DNA of 64,000 nucleotides from Desulfitobacterium dehalogenans ATCC 51507 (GTDB lineage: Bacteria; Bacillota; Desulfitobacteriia; Desulfitobacteriales; Desulfitobacteriaceae), in NCBI RefSeq assembly GCF_000243155.2, contig NC_018017.1:3596001-3660000 (forward strand). The letters are read 5' to 3'. The notes below the pieces were generated by a model. The model saw only the letters and a list, made by a program, of their open reading frames with translations, did not search any database and was not told the DNA's origin. The translations under genes were made by a program, and so were the position numbers. Below, one piece after another: positions 9,275 to 16,356 of this stretch; the stretch's first letter is position 1, and the number at the start of each line of letters is the position of its first letter.

Positions 9275-10636
9275 TTAATCGGGATCGACACGGATAAGCA
9301 TAGCATCCCCTTGGGCATTGCCCGCACAGATACCGCATACCCCGTAGCCCCCGCCCCGGCGCTTCAGTTCATAGGCTAAGGTCATCACAATCCGGGCTCC
9401 TGTGGCACCAATAGGATGGCCGTAGGCAATTGCCCCCCCATTGACATTAACCTTGGCAAACATTTCCTCCTTGGTCATACCAAGAATACTGCGGGCGCTT
9501 ACCAAAGCCACTGCGGCAAAAGCTTCATTGATCTCTATGAGCTTCATATCATCCAGGGTCAGATTATTTTGCTCCAGCACTTTCTTTATGGAAAGGCCCG
9601 GTACCGTAGCGATATCTTTGGTCGGCTGTGATACTTCAGCATAGTCGACGATGGTGAACAGGGGTTTGAGGCCAAGTTCCTCCGCTTTAGCCCGGCTCAT
9701 CAGGAGACACACATCTCCGCCGTCATTGGTTCCGGGTGCATTGCCGGCGGTTACGCTGCCTGGTTTTCCGGTTACGGCACTAATATGGTCAAAGACAGGG
9801 CCAAGTTTGGCTAACCCTTCCCTTGTGGTATTGGCACGGGGTCCTTCATCCTTTTCCAAGATTTCCCTACCTCTCTTAATAGCCACCGGGAAAATCTCCT
9901 CATCCAGTTTTCCGGATGCAATCGCCTCCGAGGCCGCTTGTTGGGAATGCAGTGCCCATTCATCTTGATCTTCACGGCTGTAGCCGAATTCGTCGGCCAC
10001 TTCGGAGCCGTGAATGGCCATATGACGATCATAAAAGGAATCCCAGAGCCCGTCATGGACCATTAAATCCACACAGTCTGCCTTGGGCAAACCCATCTTC
10101 TTCCCTTTGCGCATATCCGGCAATGCGAAAGGGATATTGCTCATACTCTCCTGCCCGCCGGCAATGACAATCTCCGCCCTTCCTAAGGCAATCATTTGAG
10201 CACCCAGGTCGATGGTTTTAACACCTGAAGAACATACCTTATTGACCGTAATCGAAGGGACATGCTCCGGCAATCCGGCCAAAAGTGTCGCCTGACGGCT
10301 GGGTACCTGACCGCTCCCTGCCTGCACCACATGCCCCATAATGACGTAATCCACATCCCCGGGGGCAACTTTTCCCTCCGTCCGGCGGAGAACCTCCTTG
10401 ATGGCAAGGGCCCCTAATTGAGCTGCATCATACTCCTCCAGGGCTCCCGATAATTTGCCGTAAGGTGTTCTTGACGCTTCTACACATACGACTTCCCGCT
10501 GTTTGGCATAGGTGTTCTCAATTTTCCTTCCCATGGTTGAATAATCCGGTTTTCTTTCTCCATAAGCACTAATTTTGGCGTCTTTGTAATATTTTTTCCT
10601 GATCAATTCCAGGCTTTGAACGACTTTGGCCGACAT
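9275..10636 (-). CDS. Acetyl-CoA acetyltransferase (thiolase) with an N-terminal extension
   Basis: A 453-residue thiolase. The nucleophile is Cys135 in NKVCSSGVK, the His motif is AIAYGHPIGATGAR, and the C-terminal Cys lies in GICAGNAQG, a departure from the usual CIGGGxG. It cleaves or forms acetoacetyl-CoA. The usual thiolase start (REVVCVEASRTP) lies about 46 residues in. The preceding basic, Tyr-rich segment appears really translated, because GGGGAGGAG is correctly spaced before the first ATG and not before any later one. It follows the 3-hydroxyacyl-CoA dehydrogenase gene after 45 bp in the same operon. Confidence 0.9.
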   Translation of the reverse strand: MSAKVVQSLELIRKKYYKDAKISAYGERKPDYSTMGRKIENTYAKQREVVCVEASRTPYGKLSGALEEYDAAQLGALAIKEVLRRTEGKVAPGDVDYVIMGHVVQAGSGQVPSRQATLLAGLPEHVPSITVNKVCSSGVKTIDLGAQMIALGRAEIVIAGGQESMSNIPFALPDMRKGKKMGLPKADCVDLMVHDGLWDSFYDRHMAIHGSEVADEFGYSREDQDEWALHSQQAASEAIASGKLDEEIFPVAIKRGREILEKDEGPRANTTREGLAKLGPVFDHISAVTGKPGSVTAGNAPGTNDGGDVCLLMSRAKAEELGLKPLFTIVDYAEVSQPTKDIATVPGLSIKKVLEQNNLTLDDMKLIEINEAFAAVALVSARSILGMTKEEMFAKVNVNGGAIAYGHPIGATGARIVMTLAYELKRRGGGYGVCGICAGNAQGDAMLIRVDPD

Positions 10637-10681
10637 GATTTACTCCTCCCCTGCCACCGGCTTAAACTGAATCTTTTCTTT

Positions 10682-11524
10682 TTATTGGTATGTGTAAAAA
10701 CCACGACCCGATTTCCGGCCATACCAACCGGCTTTTACGTATTTGCGAAGAAGAGGACATGGACGATATTTGTCCCCTAACCCTTCATGAAGAACCTCCG
10801 CGATGGACAACACCGTGTCCAGTCCGATTAAATCGGCTAAGGCCAAGGGGCCCATGGGGTGATTCATACCCAACTTCATCACCTGATCAATATCTTCAAC
10901 AGTAGCTATCCCTTCATAGAGTGTGTAGACAGCCTCATTGATCATAGGAATCAGGATTCGGTTGGCGACAAAACCCGGAGCGTCGTTTACTTCCACAGGG
11001 GTTTTCCCCATTTCCAGGCTTAAGCCTTCAATGGTTGTATAGACCTCATCACTTGTGGCTAGACCACGGATAATTTCAACCAGCTTCATCACCGGGACCG
11101 GGTTCATAAAATGCATTCCGATGACTCGATCCGGACGTTGAGTAAAAGCGGCAATCTCCGTAATCGGAAGAGATGAGGTATTCGTTGCCAGAATGGTATG
11201 CTCCGGACAAATGCCATCGAGCTGGGTAAAGATTTGACTTTTGATCGCCACATTTTCTACTGCTGCCTCAATGACCAGGTCAGCGGAAGCAGCATCCTGC
11301 AGAGAGGTAGATTTTGATAAGCGTTCTAAAATTGCCCTGGATTCCGTAACCTCAAGCTTTCCTTTTTCAACACTTCGCTTGAGGTTTTTCTCAATAATGC
11401 TCAACCCGCGGGTTACGAATTCTTCCTTAATGTCATTAAGAATTACGGAATAGCCGGCCTGGGCAGCCACCTGGGCTATCCCGCCACCCATCTGTCCAGC
11501 ACCAATGACCATGATCGTTTTCAT
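10682..11524 (-). CDS. hbd: 3-hydroxybutyryl-CoA dehydrogenase
   Basis: A 280-residue NAD(P)-dependent 3-hydroxyacyl-CoA dehydrogenase. The Rossmann motif [11 protein letters not shown] is at residues 8-18. The catalytic His lies in the [16 protein letters not shown] segment, and the C-terminal dimerisation domain contains [16 protein letters not shown]. Length matches clostridial Hbd. It is the first gene of the acyl-CoA operon, with GGAGGG before the ATG and a -24/-12 promoter about 130 bp upstream. It interconverts 3-hydroxybutyryl-CoA and acetoacetyl-CoA. No enoyl-CoA hydratase is encoded in the window, so that step must come from elsewhere. Confidence 0.92.
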   Translation of the reverse strand: MKTIMVIGAGQMGGGIAQVAAQAGYSVILNDIKEEFVTRGLSIIEKNLKRSVEKGKLEVTESRAILERLSKSTSLQDAASADLVIEAAVENVAIKSQIFTQLDGICPEHTILATNTSSLPITEIAAFTQRPDRVIGMHFMNPVPVMKLVEIIRGLATSDEVYTTIEGLSLEMGKTPVEVNDAPGFVANRILIPMINEAVYTLYEGIATVEDIDQVMKLGMNHPMGPLALADLIGLDTVLSIAEVLHEGLGDKYRPCPLLRKYVKAGWYGRKSGRGFYTYQ

Positions 11525-11653
11525 TTTTACCCTCCATTTTTGCGCACTTATTGCAAAGGTGTGCCTGGTAATTTGTTAAGCAAATGTGCTGATTTACAAA
11601 TCCCTCCTTTATTGTCTTTCAGCATTAATGCGTTCAAATATTTTGAATATTTA

Positions 11654-11668
11654 GCAAATAACATGCCA
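11654..11668 (-). promoter_or_regulatory. Candidate sigma-54 (-24/-12) promoter of the acyl-CoA operon
   Basis: Read on the minus strand the site is TTGGCATGTTATTTGCT, with exactly 10 bases between the GG and GC doublets. This matches the TGGCAC-N5-TTGC rule except for one C-to-T change. It lies about 130 bp upstream of hbd. An AAA+ activator gene of the sigma-54 type is close by. Confidence 0.7.
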
Positions 11669-11671
11669 AGA

Positions 11672-11734
11672 CTTATCTTTATTTGTTCTTAATTAAAAAG
11701 ACATGCACCACACTATTTAGCAGATAAAGATAAG
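11672..11734. repeat. Inverted repeat upstream of the -24/-12 promoter, possible activator sites
   Basis: CTTATCTTTAT (11672-11682) recurs as its exact complement ATAAAGATAAG (11724-11734). The two copies are 52 bp apart, about five helical turns, and lie just upstream of the sigma-54 promoter. This is where paired enhancer sites for the activator might sit. They could also be chance AT-rich repeats. Confidence 0.45.
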
Positions 11735-11835
11735 ATCAAGGATTGCGCCAAAAGGTCAGCCAGCTAAAATATTTATTCACAATACTTCAGAAGGATAAGA
11801 ATTAATAAAAGTTGTAAGAGCAGCATGAAAAAAAC

Positions 11836-11881
11836 GTCCCGAAAGCAGACAGATGTGTTCGAATGTGTCTGCTTTCGGGAC
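11836..11881 (-). terminator. Terminator hairpin after the acyl-CoA mutase operon
   Basis: A perfect 16-bp stem (GTCCCGAAAGCAGACA at 11836-11851 with its complement at 11866-11881) follows the small mutase subunit gene and runs into A/T-rich sequence. Its core closely resembles the hairpin at 16283-16337, so the two may be copies of one repeat used as terminator. Confidence 0.65.
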
Positions 11882-11914
11882 AGTTTCTAAATTCATAGTT
11901 GACCGGGATTTATA

Positions 11915-12325
11915 TTATATTCCTTTAGAGTAGACTCTATTTTTTATCCACTGGATAATATCTGTTGTCGGTGTACCGGGGGTGAAAAGGGCTTCGGCAT
12001 ATCCTCCCTTAATTAAAGCTTCAATATCTTCTTCAGGCAGGGTCCCTCCACCCATGACTATAATATCTTCAGCATTTTGTTCTTTGAGAAGCTCTTTAAC
12101 TCTAGGAAAGACTGTCATATGGGATCCGGATAGTATACTCAGTCCGATGACATCCACATCTTCTTGAATCGCTGCCTCCACGATTTCTTCTGAGGTTTGA
12201 TGGAGCCCGGAATAGATGACTTCCATCCCCCCATCACGTAAAGCCCGGGCGATGACTTTCGCCCCCCGGTCATGACCATCTAAACCTGGTTTACCCACCA
12301 AAACACGAATACGCGCTTGTTCCAC
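11915..12325 (-). CDS. icmB: B12-binding small subunit of an acyl-CoA mutase (isobutyryl-CoA mutase type)
   Basis: A 136-residue cobalamin-binding subunit. The base-off/His-on motif DGHDRG is at residues 17-22, followed by GLSILSGSH and [10 protein letters not shown], the standard B12-Rossmann elements. Its size equals the separate small subunit of isobutyryl- and 2-hydroxyisobutyryl-CoA mutases; many methylmalonyl-CoA mutases fuse this domain to the large chain. The start is GTG with AGGGAGG upstream, 21 bp after the large subunit gene. The symbol rests on the specificity residues of the partner, so treat it as provisional. Confidence 0.82.
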   Translation of the reverse strand: MEQARIRVLVGKPGLDGHDRGAKVIARALRDGGMEVIYSGLHQTSEEIVEAAIQEDVDVIGLSILSGSHMTVFPRVKELLKEQNAEDIIVMGGGTLPEEDIEALIKGGYAEALFTPGTPTTDIIQWIKNRVYSKGI

Positions 12326-12346
12326 GATTGACCCTCCCTTATTCTC

Positions 12347-13984
12347 CTAAAATACGGACTGCTCTTTGTACTCTCCAAAAACCTCCTTGAGAACGGCGAC
12401 AATTTCCCCTTCCGTAGCATAAGCACGAACGGCATCAATAATTTTCGGTATAAGATTATCCGAACCCTGAGCCGATTCTTTTAAGGCATCAAGAGTATTC
12501 ATAACATGTAGATTATCACGGCCCGCCCTCAATTCCTTAACCCGCTGTGCCTGACTTCTTTCTATTTCCGGATCAATTTTTAAGAGTTCCATCTCATGGT
12601 TTTCTTGAATTTGGAACTCGTTGACACCGACGATGATCCGAGACTTATTTTCAATTTCTTTTTGATAGCGATAGGCCGCATCTGCTATTTCCTGCTGGAA
12701 GAAGTTCTGCCCAATGGCTGCGAGCACTCCTCCCCGTTCTTCAATCTTTCGGAAGTATTCCTCAGCTCCCTCTTCCATTTGATTGGTTAAAGCTTCAACA
12801 AAATAGGAGCCTGCTAAGGGATCAATGGTATTGACGATACCTGTCTCATAAGCCAGAACCTGTTGAGTCCGCAAAGCGATCTGCACGGCTTTTTCCGTAG
12901 GCAGGGCAAGCACTTCATCCATAGAGTTGGTATGCAGGGACTGGGTCCCTCCCAGGACCGCCGCCATTGCTTGATAAGCTGTACGAATAATATTATTCTC
13001 GGGTTGTTGTGCTGTGAGGGAGCACCCTGCAGTCTGGGTATGAAAACGAAGAAGAAGGCTTTCCTCTTTTTCAGCTTTATATTTTTCTTTCATATGCCGG
13101 GCCCAAATTCGCCGGGCAGCCCGATACTTCGCTATTTCTTCAAAAAAGTCAGTGTGGGAATTAAAAAAGAAGGAGAGTCGGGGTGCAAAATCATCAACAT
13201 TCAGCCCCGCTTTAATACCTGCTTCCACATAAGCGAAGCCATCCGCCAACGTAAAGGCCAGTTCCTGGAGAGCTGTGGCACCGGCTTCCCGGATGTGGTA
13301 TCCGCTGATACTAATGGTATTCCATTTTGGAACATAGTCACGGGCAAAGGCAAAAATATCCGTGATCAAACGGAGGGACGGTTCAGGTGGAAAAATCCAG
13401 GATTTTTGTGCGATATATTCTTTTAAGATATCATTCTGGATTGTTCCGGTAAGTTTGTGCGCAGGAACCCCTTGTTTTTCTGCGGCCACAATATACATGG
13501 ACCATAAGATGGATGCCGGAGCATTGGTTGTCATGGAAGTGCTGACTTTATCCAGGGGAATATCCTTAAATAAGGTTTCCATGTCCTGAAGGGAGTCGAT
13601 GGCTACTCCGACCCTGCCCACTTCACCATAAGCCCGGGGATGATCGGAATCGTAGCCCATAATCGTTGGCATATCAAAAGCAACACTTAAACCCGTTTGA
13701 CCCTGGCTGAGCAGGAATTTATAACGCTGATTGGATTCAACCGCTGTGGCAAAACCGGCGAATTGCCGCATAGTCCAAAGTCTTCCCCGATACATATTGG
13801 TGCGAACGCCACGGGTATAGGGGTACTCACCCGGGTAACCAATATCTTTCATAAAAGCAATTTCCGGAGTGTTATCTGGAGTATAAAGAGGATCGATAGG
13901 GACACTGGATACGGTCATAAAAGGTCCTTTACGCTCTTTCTGCTCTTGGTAGGATTTTTGCCAACGCAAAAAATCATCGTTCAT
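12347..13984 (-). CDS. icmA: Acyl-CoA mutase large subunit, predicted isobutyryl-CoA mutase
   Basis: A 545-residue TIM-barrel subunit of the adenosylcobalamin-dependent acyl-CoA mutases. Substrate specificity in this family depends on two positions 118 residues apart: Tyr89/Arg207 in methylmalonyl-CoA mutase (Arg binds the carboxylate) and Phe80/Gln198 in isobutyryl-CoA mutase. Here they are Phe75 (TMRQFAGF) and Gln193 (KEYIAQKSW), also 118 apart. It should therefore interconvert isobutyryl-CoA and butyryl-CoA rather than act on methylmalonyl-CoA, although automatic annotation would probably say the latter. It lies between the MeaB-type GTPase and small subunit genes. Related branched substrates are not excluded. 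Confidence 0.85.
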   Translation of the reverse strand: MNDDFLRWQKSYQEQKERKGPFMTVSSVPIDPLYTPDNTPEIAFMKDIGYPGEYPYTRGVRTNMYRGRLWTMRQFAGFATAVESNQRYKFLLSQGQTGLSVAFDMPTIMGYDSDHPRAYGEVGRVGVAIDSLQDMETLFKDIPLDKVSTSMTTNAPASILWSMYIVAAEKQGVPAHKLTGTIQNDILKEYIAQKSWIFPPEPSLRLITDIFAFARDYVPKWNTISISGYHIREAGATALQELAFTLADGFAYVEAGIKAGLNVDDFAPRLSFFFNSHTDFFEEIAKYRAARRIWARHMKEKYKAEKEESLLLRFHTQTAGCSLTAQQPENNIIRTAYQAMAAVLGGTQSLHTNSMDEVLALPTEKAVQIALRTQQVLAYETGIVNTIDPLAGSYFVEALTNQMEEGAEEYFRKIEERGGVLAAIGQNFFQQEIADAAYRYQKEIENKSRIIVGVNEFQIQENHEMELLKIDPEIERSQAQRVKELRAGRDNLHVMNTLDALKESAQGSDNLIPKIIDAVRAYATEGEIVAVLKEVFGEYKEQSVF

Positions 13985-14046
13985 ATTGATTCACCTAACC
14001 TTTTTCAGAATCACTCCTTAACCCTTCCACCCTTATCTCTATCAAC

Positions 14047-15015
14047 CTATTTTGAAAAGGAAACATGCTTTACTGTTTCTTCAGTAACTATAGATGCCCA
14101 AACTTTCTCGGCCAGCCGATACGGATTTTCCTGTTCCAGGTCCTTCTCAGCATCTCGTAAATTCTCCCAAGCTATAGCAAAGGACTGCCTGGCAAGTTCT
14201 TCCCAATGATACCAAACTTCTTGTGCAAAGGCTTGTTTACGGCGCAAGAGATTTTTCCCGGATTGGATCAGGTAGTTCTGGTGAAGCGCGATTTGATCGC
14301 GAAGTTCGGAGAGTCCCCGCTGGTCAAGGACACTGGTCAGGATGACAGGGGGACGCCAGGGTTTTTCTCCATTGAGGCCCAGAACCATTTCAATATCATT
14401 TTTAAGGTGTTCAGCTCCCGGTAAATCGGCTTTATTGACGACAAAAATATCCGCAATTTCCATAATCCCGGCTTTGATAGCCTGGATTCCATCTCCCGTT
14501 CCTGGATTCAAGACCACAATGACCGTATCCGCCAGTTCCATAATTTCTAATTCTGATTGTCCAACGCCCACAGTCTCCAGAAGAAGGCGTTCATATCCGG
14601 CAGCTTCCAATATTCTTAAGACATCCCCCGTGGAGCGGGCCACGCCGCCTAAATGTCCCCGGGTACCCATACTTCGTATGAACACCCCGGGGTCTGTGCT
14701 ATGGGATTGCATACGAATCCGATCCCCCAGAATGGCTCCTCCCGAATAGGGGCTGCTTGGATCAACCGCAACAATGCCGACTTTCTCCTTTTGATCCCGA
14801 TAGAGATGGGTCATGGCTCCGACTAAGGAACTTTTACCGGCACCCGGCGGCCCGGTTATACCAAGTATCATGCGTTGGCCAGTCCTCGGAAGGATTTGAC
14901 ACATAATTTCGATTCGTCCCCGGTTATTCTCGACTTGAGAAATAAGCCGGGCTGCAGCACGCCGCTCCCCTTTCCAAAGGCGTTCCAACCAAAGCTCATA
15001 ATCGTGGGTTTTCAA
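14047..15015 (-). CDS. MeaB/ArgK-type G-protein chaperone of the acyl-CoA mutase
   Basis: A 322-residue SIMIBI GTPase of the MeaB family. Walker A is GPPGAGKSS (about residues 55-63). Further motifs are VDPSSPYSGGAILGDR, ETVGVGQSE, and NKAD for guanine recognition. These proteins gate delivery of adenosylcobalamin and remove inactivated cofactor from the mutase. The start is TTG at 15015, overlapping the adenosyltransferase stop codon by 4 bp (translational coupling), with AAGGAAGG upstream. Its place directly before the large mutase subunit supports service to this mutase (MeaI-like). Confidence 0.9.
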   Translation of the reverse strand: MKTHDYELWLERLWKGERRAAARLISQVENNRGRIEIMCQILPRTGQRMILGITGPPGAGKSSLVGAMTHLYRDQKEKVGIVAVDPSSPYSGGAILGDRIRMQSHSTDPGVFIRSMGTRGHLGGVARSTGDVLRILEAAGYERLLLETVGVGQSELEIMELADTVIVVLNPGTGDGIQAIKAGIMEIADIFVVNKADLPGAEHLKNDIEMVLGLNGEKPWRPPVILTSVLDQRGLSELRDQIALHQNYLIQSGKNLLRRKQAFAQEVWYHWEELARQSFAIAWENLRDAEKDLEQENPYRLAEKVWASIVTEETVKHVSFSK

Positions 15016-15530
15016 AATTCCATCCCTTCCTTTGCCTCAACCCCTTGTTGATATGCATGCCGATGCTCCTGCATGACTGTTACTGTATCGGCAATGGCTA
15101 GAATTTCATCCGGCGCATAGCGTCCGGTTAAGACGAGGTGCAAACGCGGGGGACGCTTTTCCAAGAGTTCCATGACTTCTTGAACTGTGACCAACTTAAA
15201 GTCTAAGGCGACCAAAAGTTCATCCGCAACAATCAGGTCAAAGCGATCCTCTTTAAACCATTGGGATAAAATTTCTAGCCCTTCATGGGCCATGGCAATA
15301 TCCACCGGATCGGGATTTTCATAGGAAACAAAACAATCCCTACCGGTCTGTACCAAGGTTAAGTTGGGGAGCTTCTCAGAGATCTTCACCTCTCCGTAAT
15401 TTTTGCTTCCTTTCATAAATTGTAAAAAGCCCACCTTCTGATCGTGCCCCAAGGCCCTGAGACTCAGCCCTAAAGCCGCTGTGGTCTTCCCTTTGCCATT
15501 ACCGGTATAGGCCAGCAAAAGCCCTTTCAT
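15012..15530 (-). CDS. cobO: Cob(I)alamin adenosyltransferase, CobA/BtuR type
   Basis: A 172-residue ATP:corrinoid adenosyltransferase. The N-terminal P-loop YTGNGKGKTTAALG is characteristic of the CobA/CobO/BtuR class, followed by GFLQFMKGSKNYGE and a Walker B-like FDLIVADELL. It makes the adenosylcobalamin that the downstream mutase needs. AGGTGAG precedes the ATG. It is coupled to the MeaB-type gene by a 4-bp overlap. Desulfitobacteria also need corrinoids for other enzymes, but this copy lies in a mutase operon and is probably dedicated to it. Confidence 0.9.
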   Translation of the reverse strand: MKGLLLAYTGNGKGKTTAALGLSLRALGHDQKVGFLQFMKGSKNYGEVKISEKLPNLTLVQTGRDCFVSYENPDPVDIAMAHEGLEILSQWFKEDRFDLIVADELLVALDFKLVTVQEVMELLEKRPPRLHLVLTGRYAPDEILAIADTVTVMQEHRHAYQQGVEAKEGMEF

Positions 15531-15558
15531 ATTCTCTCACCTTCTTCCTGTGATGATC

Positions 15559-16080
15559 TCATTCATTTTCCACCAGGGTAAATTCCCAACCACAGTAATA
15601 GTCCCGAGAATCCTGATCTGGAGGGCAAGCTAAACAACGGGTTGAGATTCGCGGGTCGATGGTGGCGGCAAATAAGGAGTACTCTACCTCACCCACTGGC
15701 TTACACGGAAAATCAGGCAACTGTTTTCTTCTTCGAGCACTTTGAACCCGACAATCCGTCATTTTAAAAATCAATGTTTTTTCATCCGGCCGCTCTATCG
15801 TCTGTTGATTAAGAAATGCGTACAGCCGAAAAGCTAAGGCCCGCTCAAGAGCGTCAAGCCCACCCTGAGGAGGCAGTTTCAAGAACTCCTGAATACGCTT
15901 TGCTTCGACTACTGTGAAATGCCGCCAAGCCTCAATGTCATGATGGATTGCTTCTCCAATCCCTCTTTCTCGTTCTATGGACTGAAACCAAAGTCCGTCA
16001 TGAGCCAACCAGCGCTTGGCAAAATCCCCAAGCAAATCCAACGCTTGTTGATGGGTTAAGTCTTCCTTACTTCTTAACAT
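15559..16080 (-). CDS. Cys-rich protein of unknown function heading the mutase operon
   Basis: A 173-residue soluble protein I do not recognise with certainty (it resembles DUF6125-type proteins). The N-terminal half is helical and Trp-rich. The C-terminal half carries Cys110, 126, 149, 152 and 163, in contexts such as TDCR, FPCKP, RCLACPP and YYCGWEF, which suggests a metal or Fe-S site. It is the first gene after the -24/-12 promoter at 16172-16186 and is separated from the adenosyltransferase gene by 28 bp, so it is co-expressed with cobalamin handling. A link to corrinoid or redox chemistry is only inferred from this place. Confidence 0.75.
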   Translation of the reverse strand: MLRSKEDLTHQQALDLLGDFAKRWLAHDGLWFQSIERERGIGEAIHHDIEAWRHFTVVEAKRIQEFLKLPPQGGLDALERALAFRLYAFLNQQTIERPDEKTLIFKMTDCRVQSARRRKQLPDFPCKPVGEVEYSLFAATIDPRISTRCLACPPDQDSRDYYCGWEFTLVENE

Positions 16081-16171
16081 TTTTTATATCTCCCCCTCAA
16101 ATCAACCCTTTCGGGTCATACTACCTCACTGCCCTCCTTTGAATGGTATTTATAATATTCTGATTATTGTA

Positions 16172-16186
16172 GCAATTTCTGTGCCA
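16172..16186 (-). promoter_or_regulatory. Sigma-54 (-24/-12) promoter of the mutase operon
   Basis: On the minus strand the site is TTGGCACAGAAATTGCT, a full match to TGGCAC-N5-TTGC with 10 bases between GG and GC. The predicted transcript start is about 80 bases before the ATG of the first gene. The activator gene lies directly upstream of this promoter. Confidence 0.85.
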
Positions 16187-16282
16187 ATGGCTGGCTAAGA
16201 AGTTTAATACTCAGGCTTTATTTCAAATAAGAGTTCAAAATTATGTTAGTAATATGAAAGGCATCAAGGGCACCAGACCACA

Positions 16283-16337
16283 AAGCGTCCTGAAAGCGGA
16301 CATATCTGTCGGAAAATTGACCGCTTTCAGGACGCTT
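16283..16337 (-). terminator. Terminator hairpin after the sigma-54 activator gene
   Basis: A perfect 17-bp stem (AAGCGTCCTGAAAGCGG at 16283-16299 with its complement at 16321-16337) lies 19 bases after the activator gene. The stem sequence is a near copy of the hairpin at 11836-11881. This separates the activator transcript from the mutase operon. Confidence 0.65.
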
Positions 16338-16356
16338 CTGCAGGTTGAACACGCAT

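Noticed and set aside
11552-11566. A second -24/-12-like site close to hbd (GGCACACCTTTGC on the minus strand)
   Set aside because: Only 9 bases separate GG and GC, whereas sigma-54 requires 10; the site at 11654-11668 has the right spacing.
12347-13984. 2-Hydroxyisobutyryl-CoA mutase as the mutase identity
   Set aside because: That enzyme has Ile at the first specificity position (Ile90); here it is Phe75, as in isobutyryl-CoA mutase.
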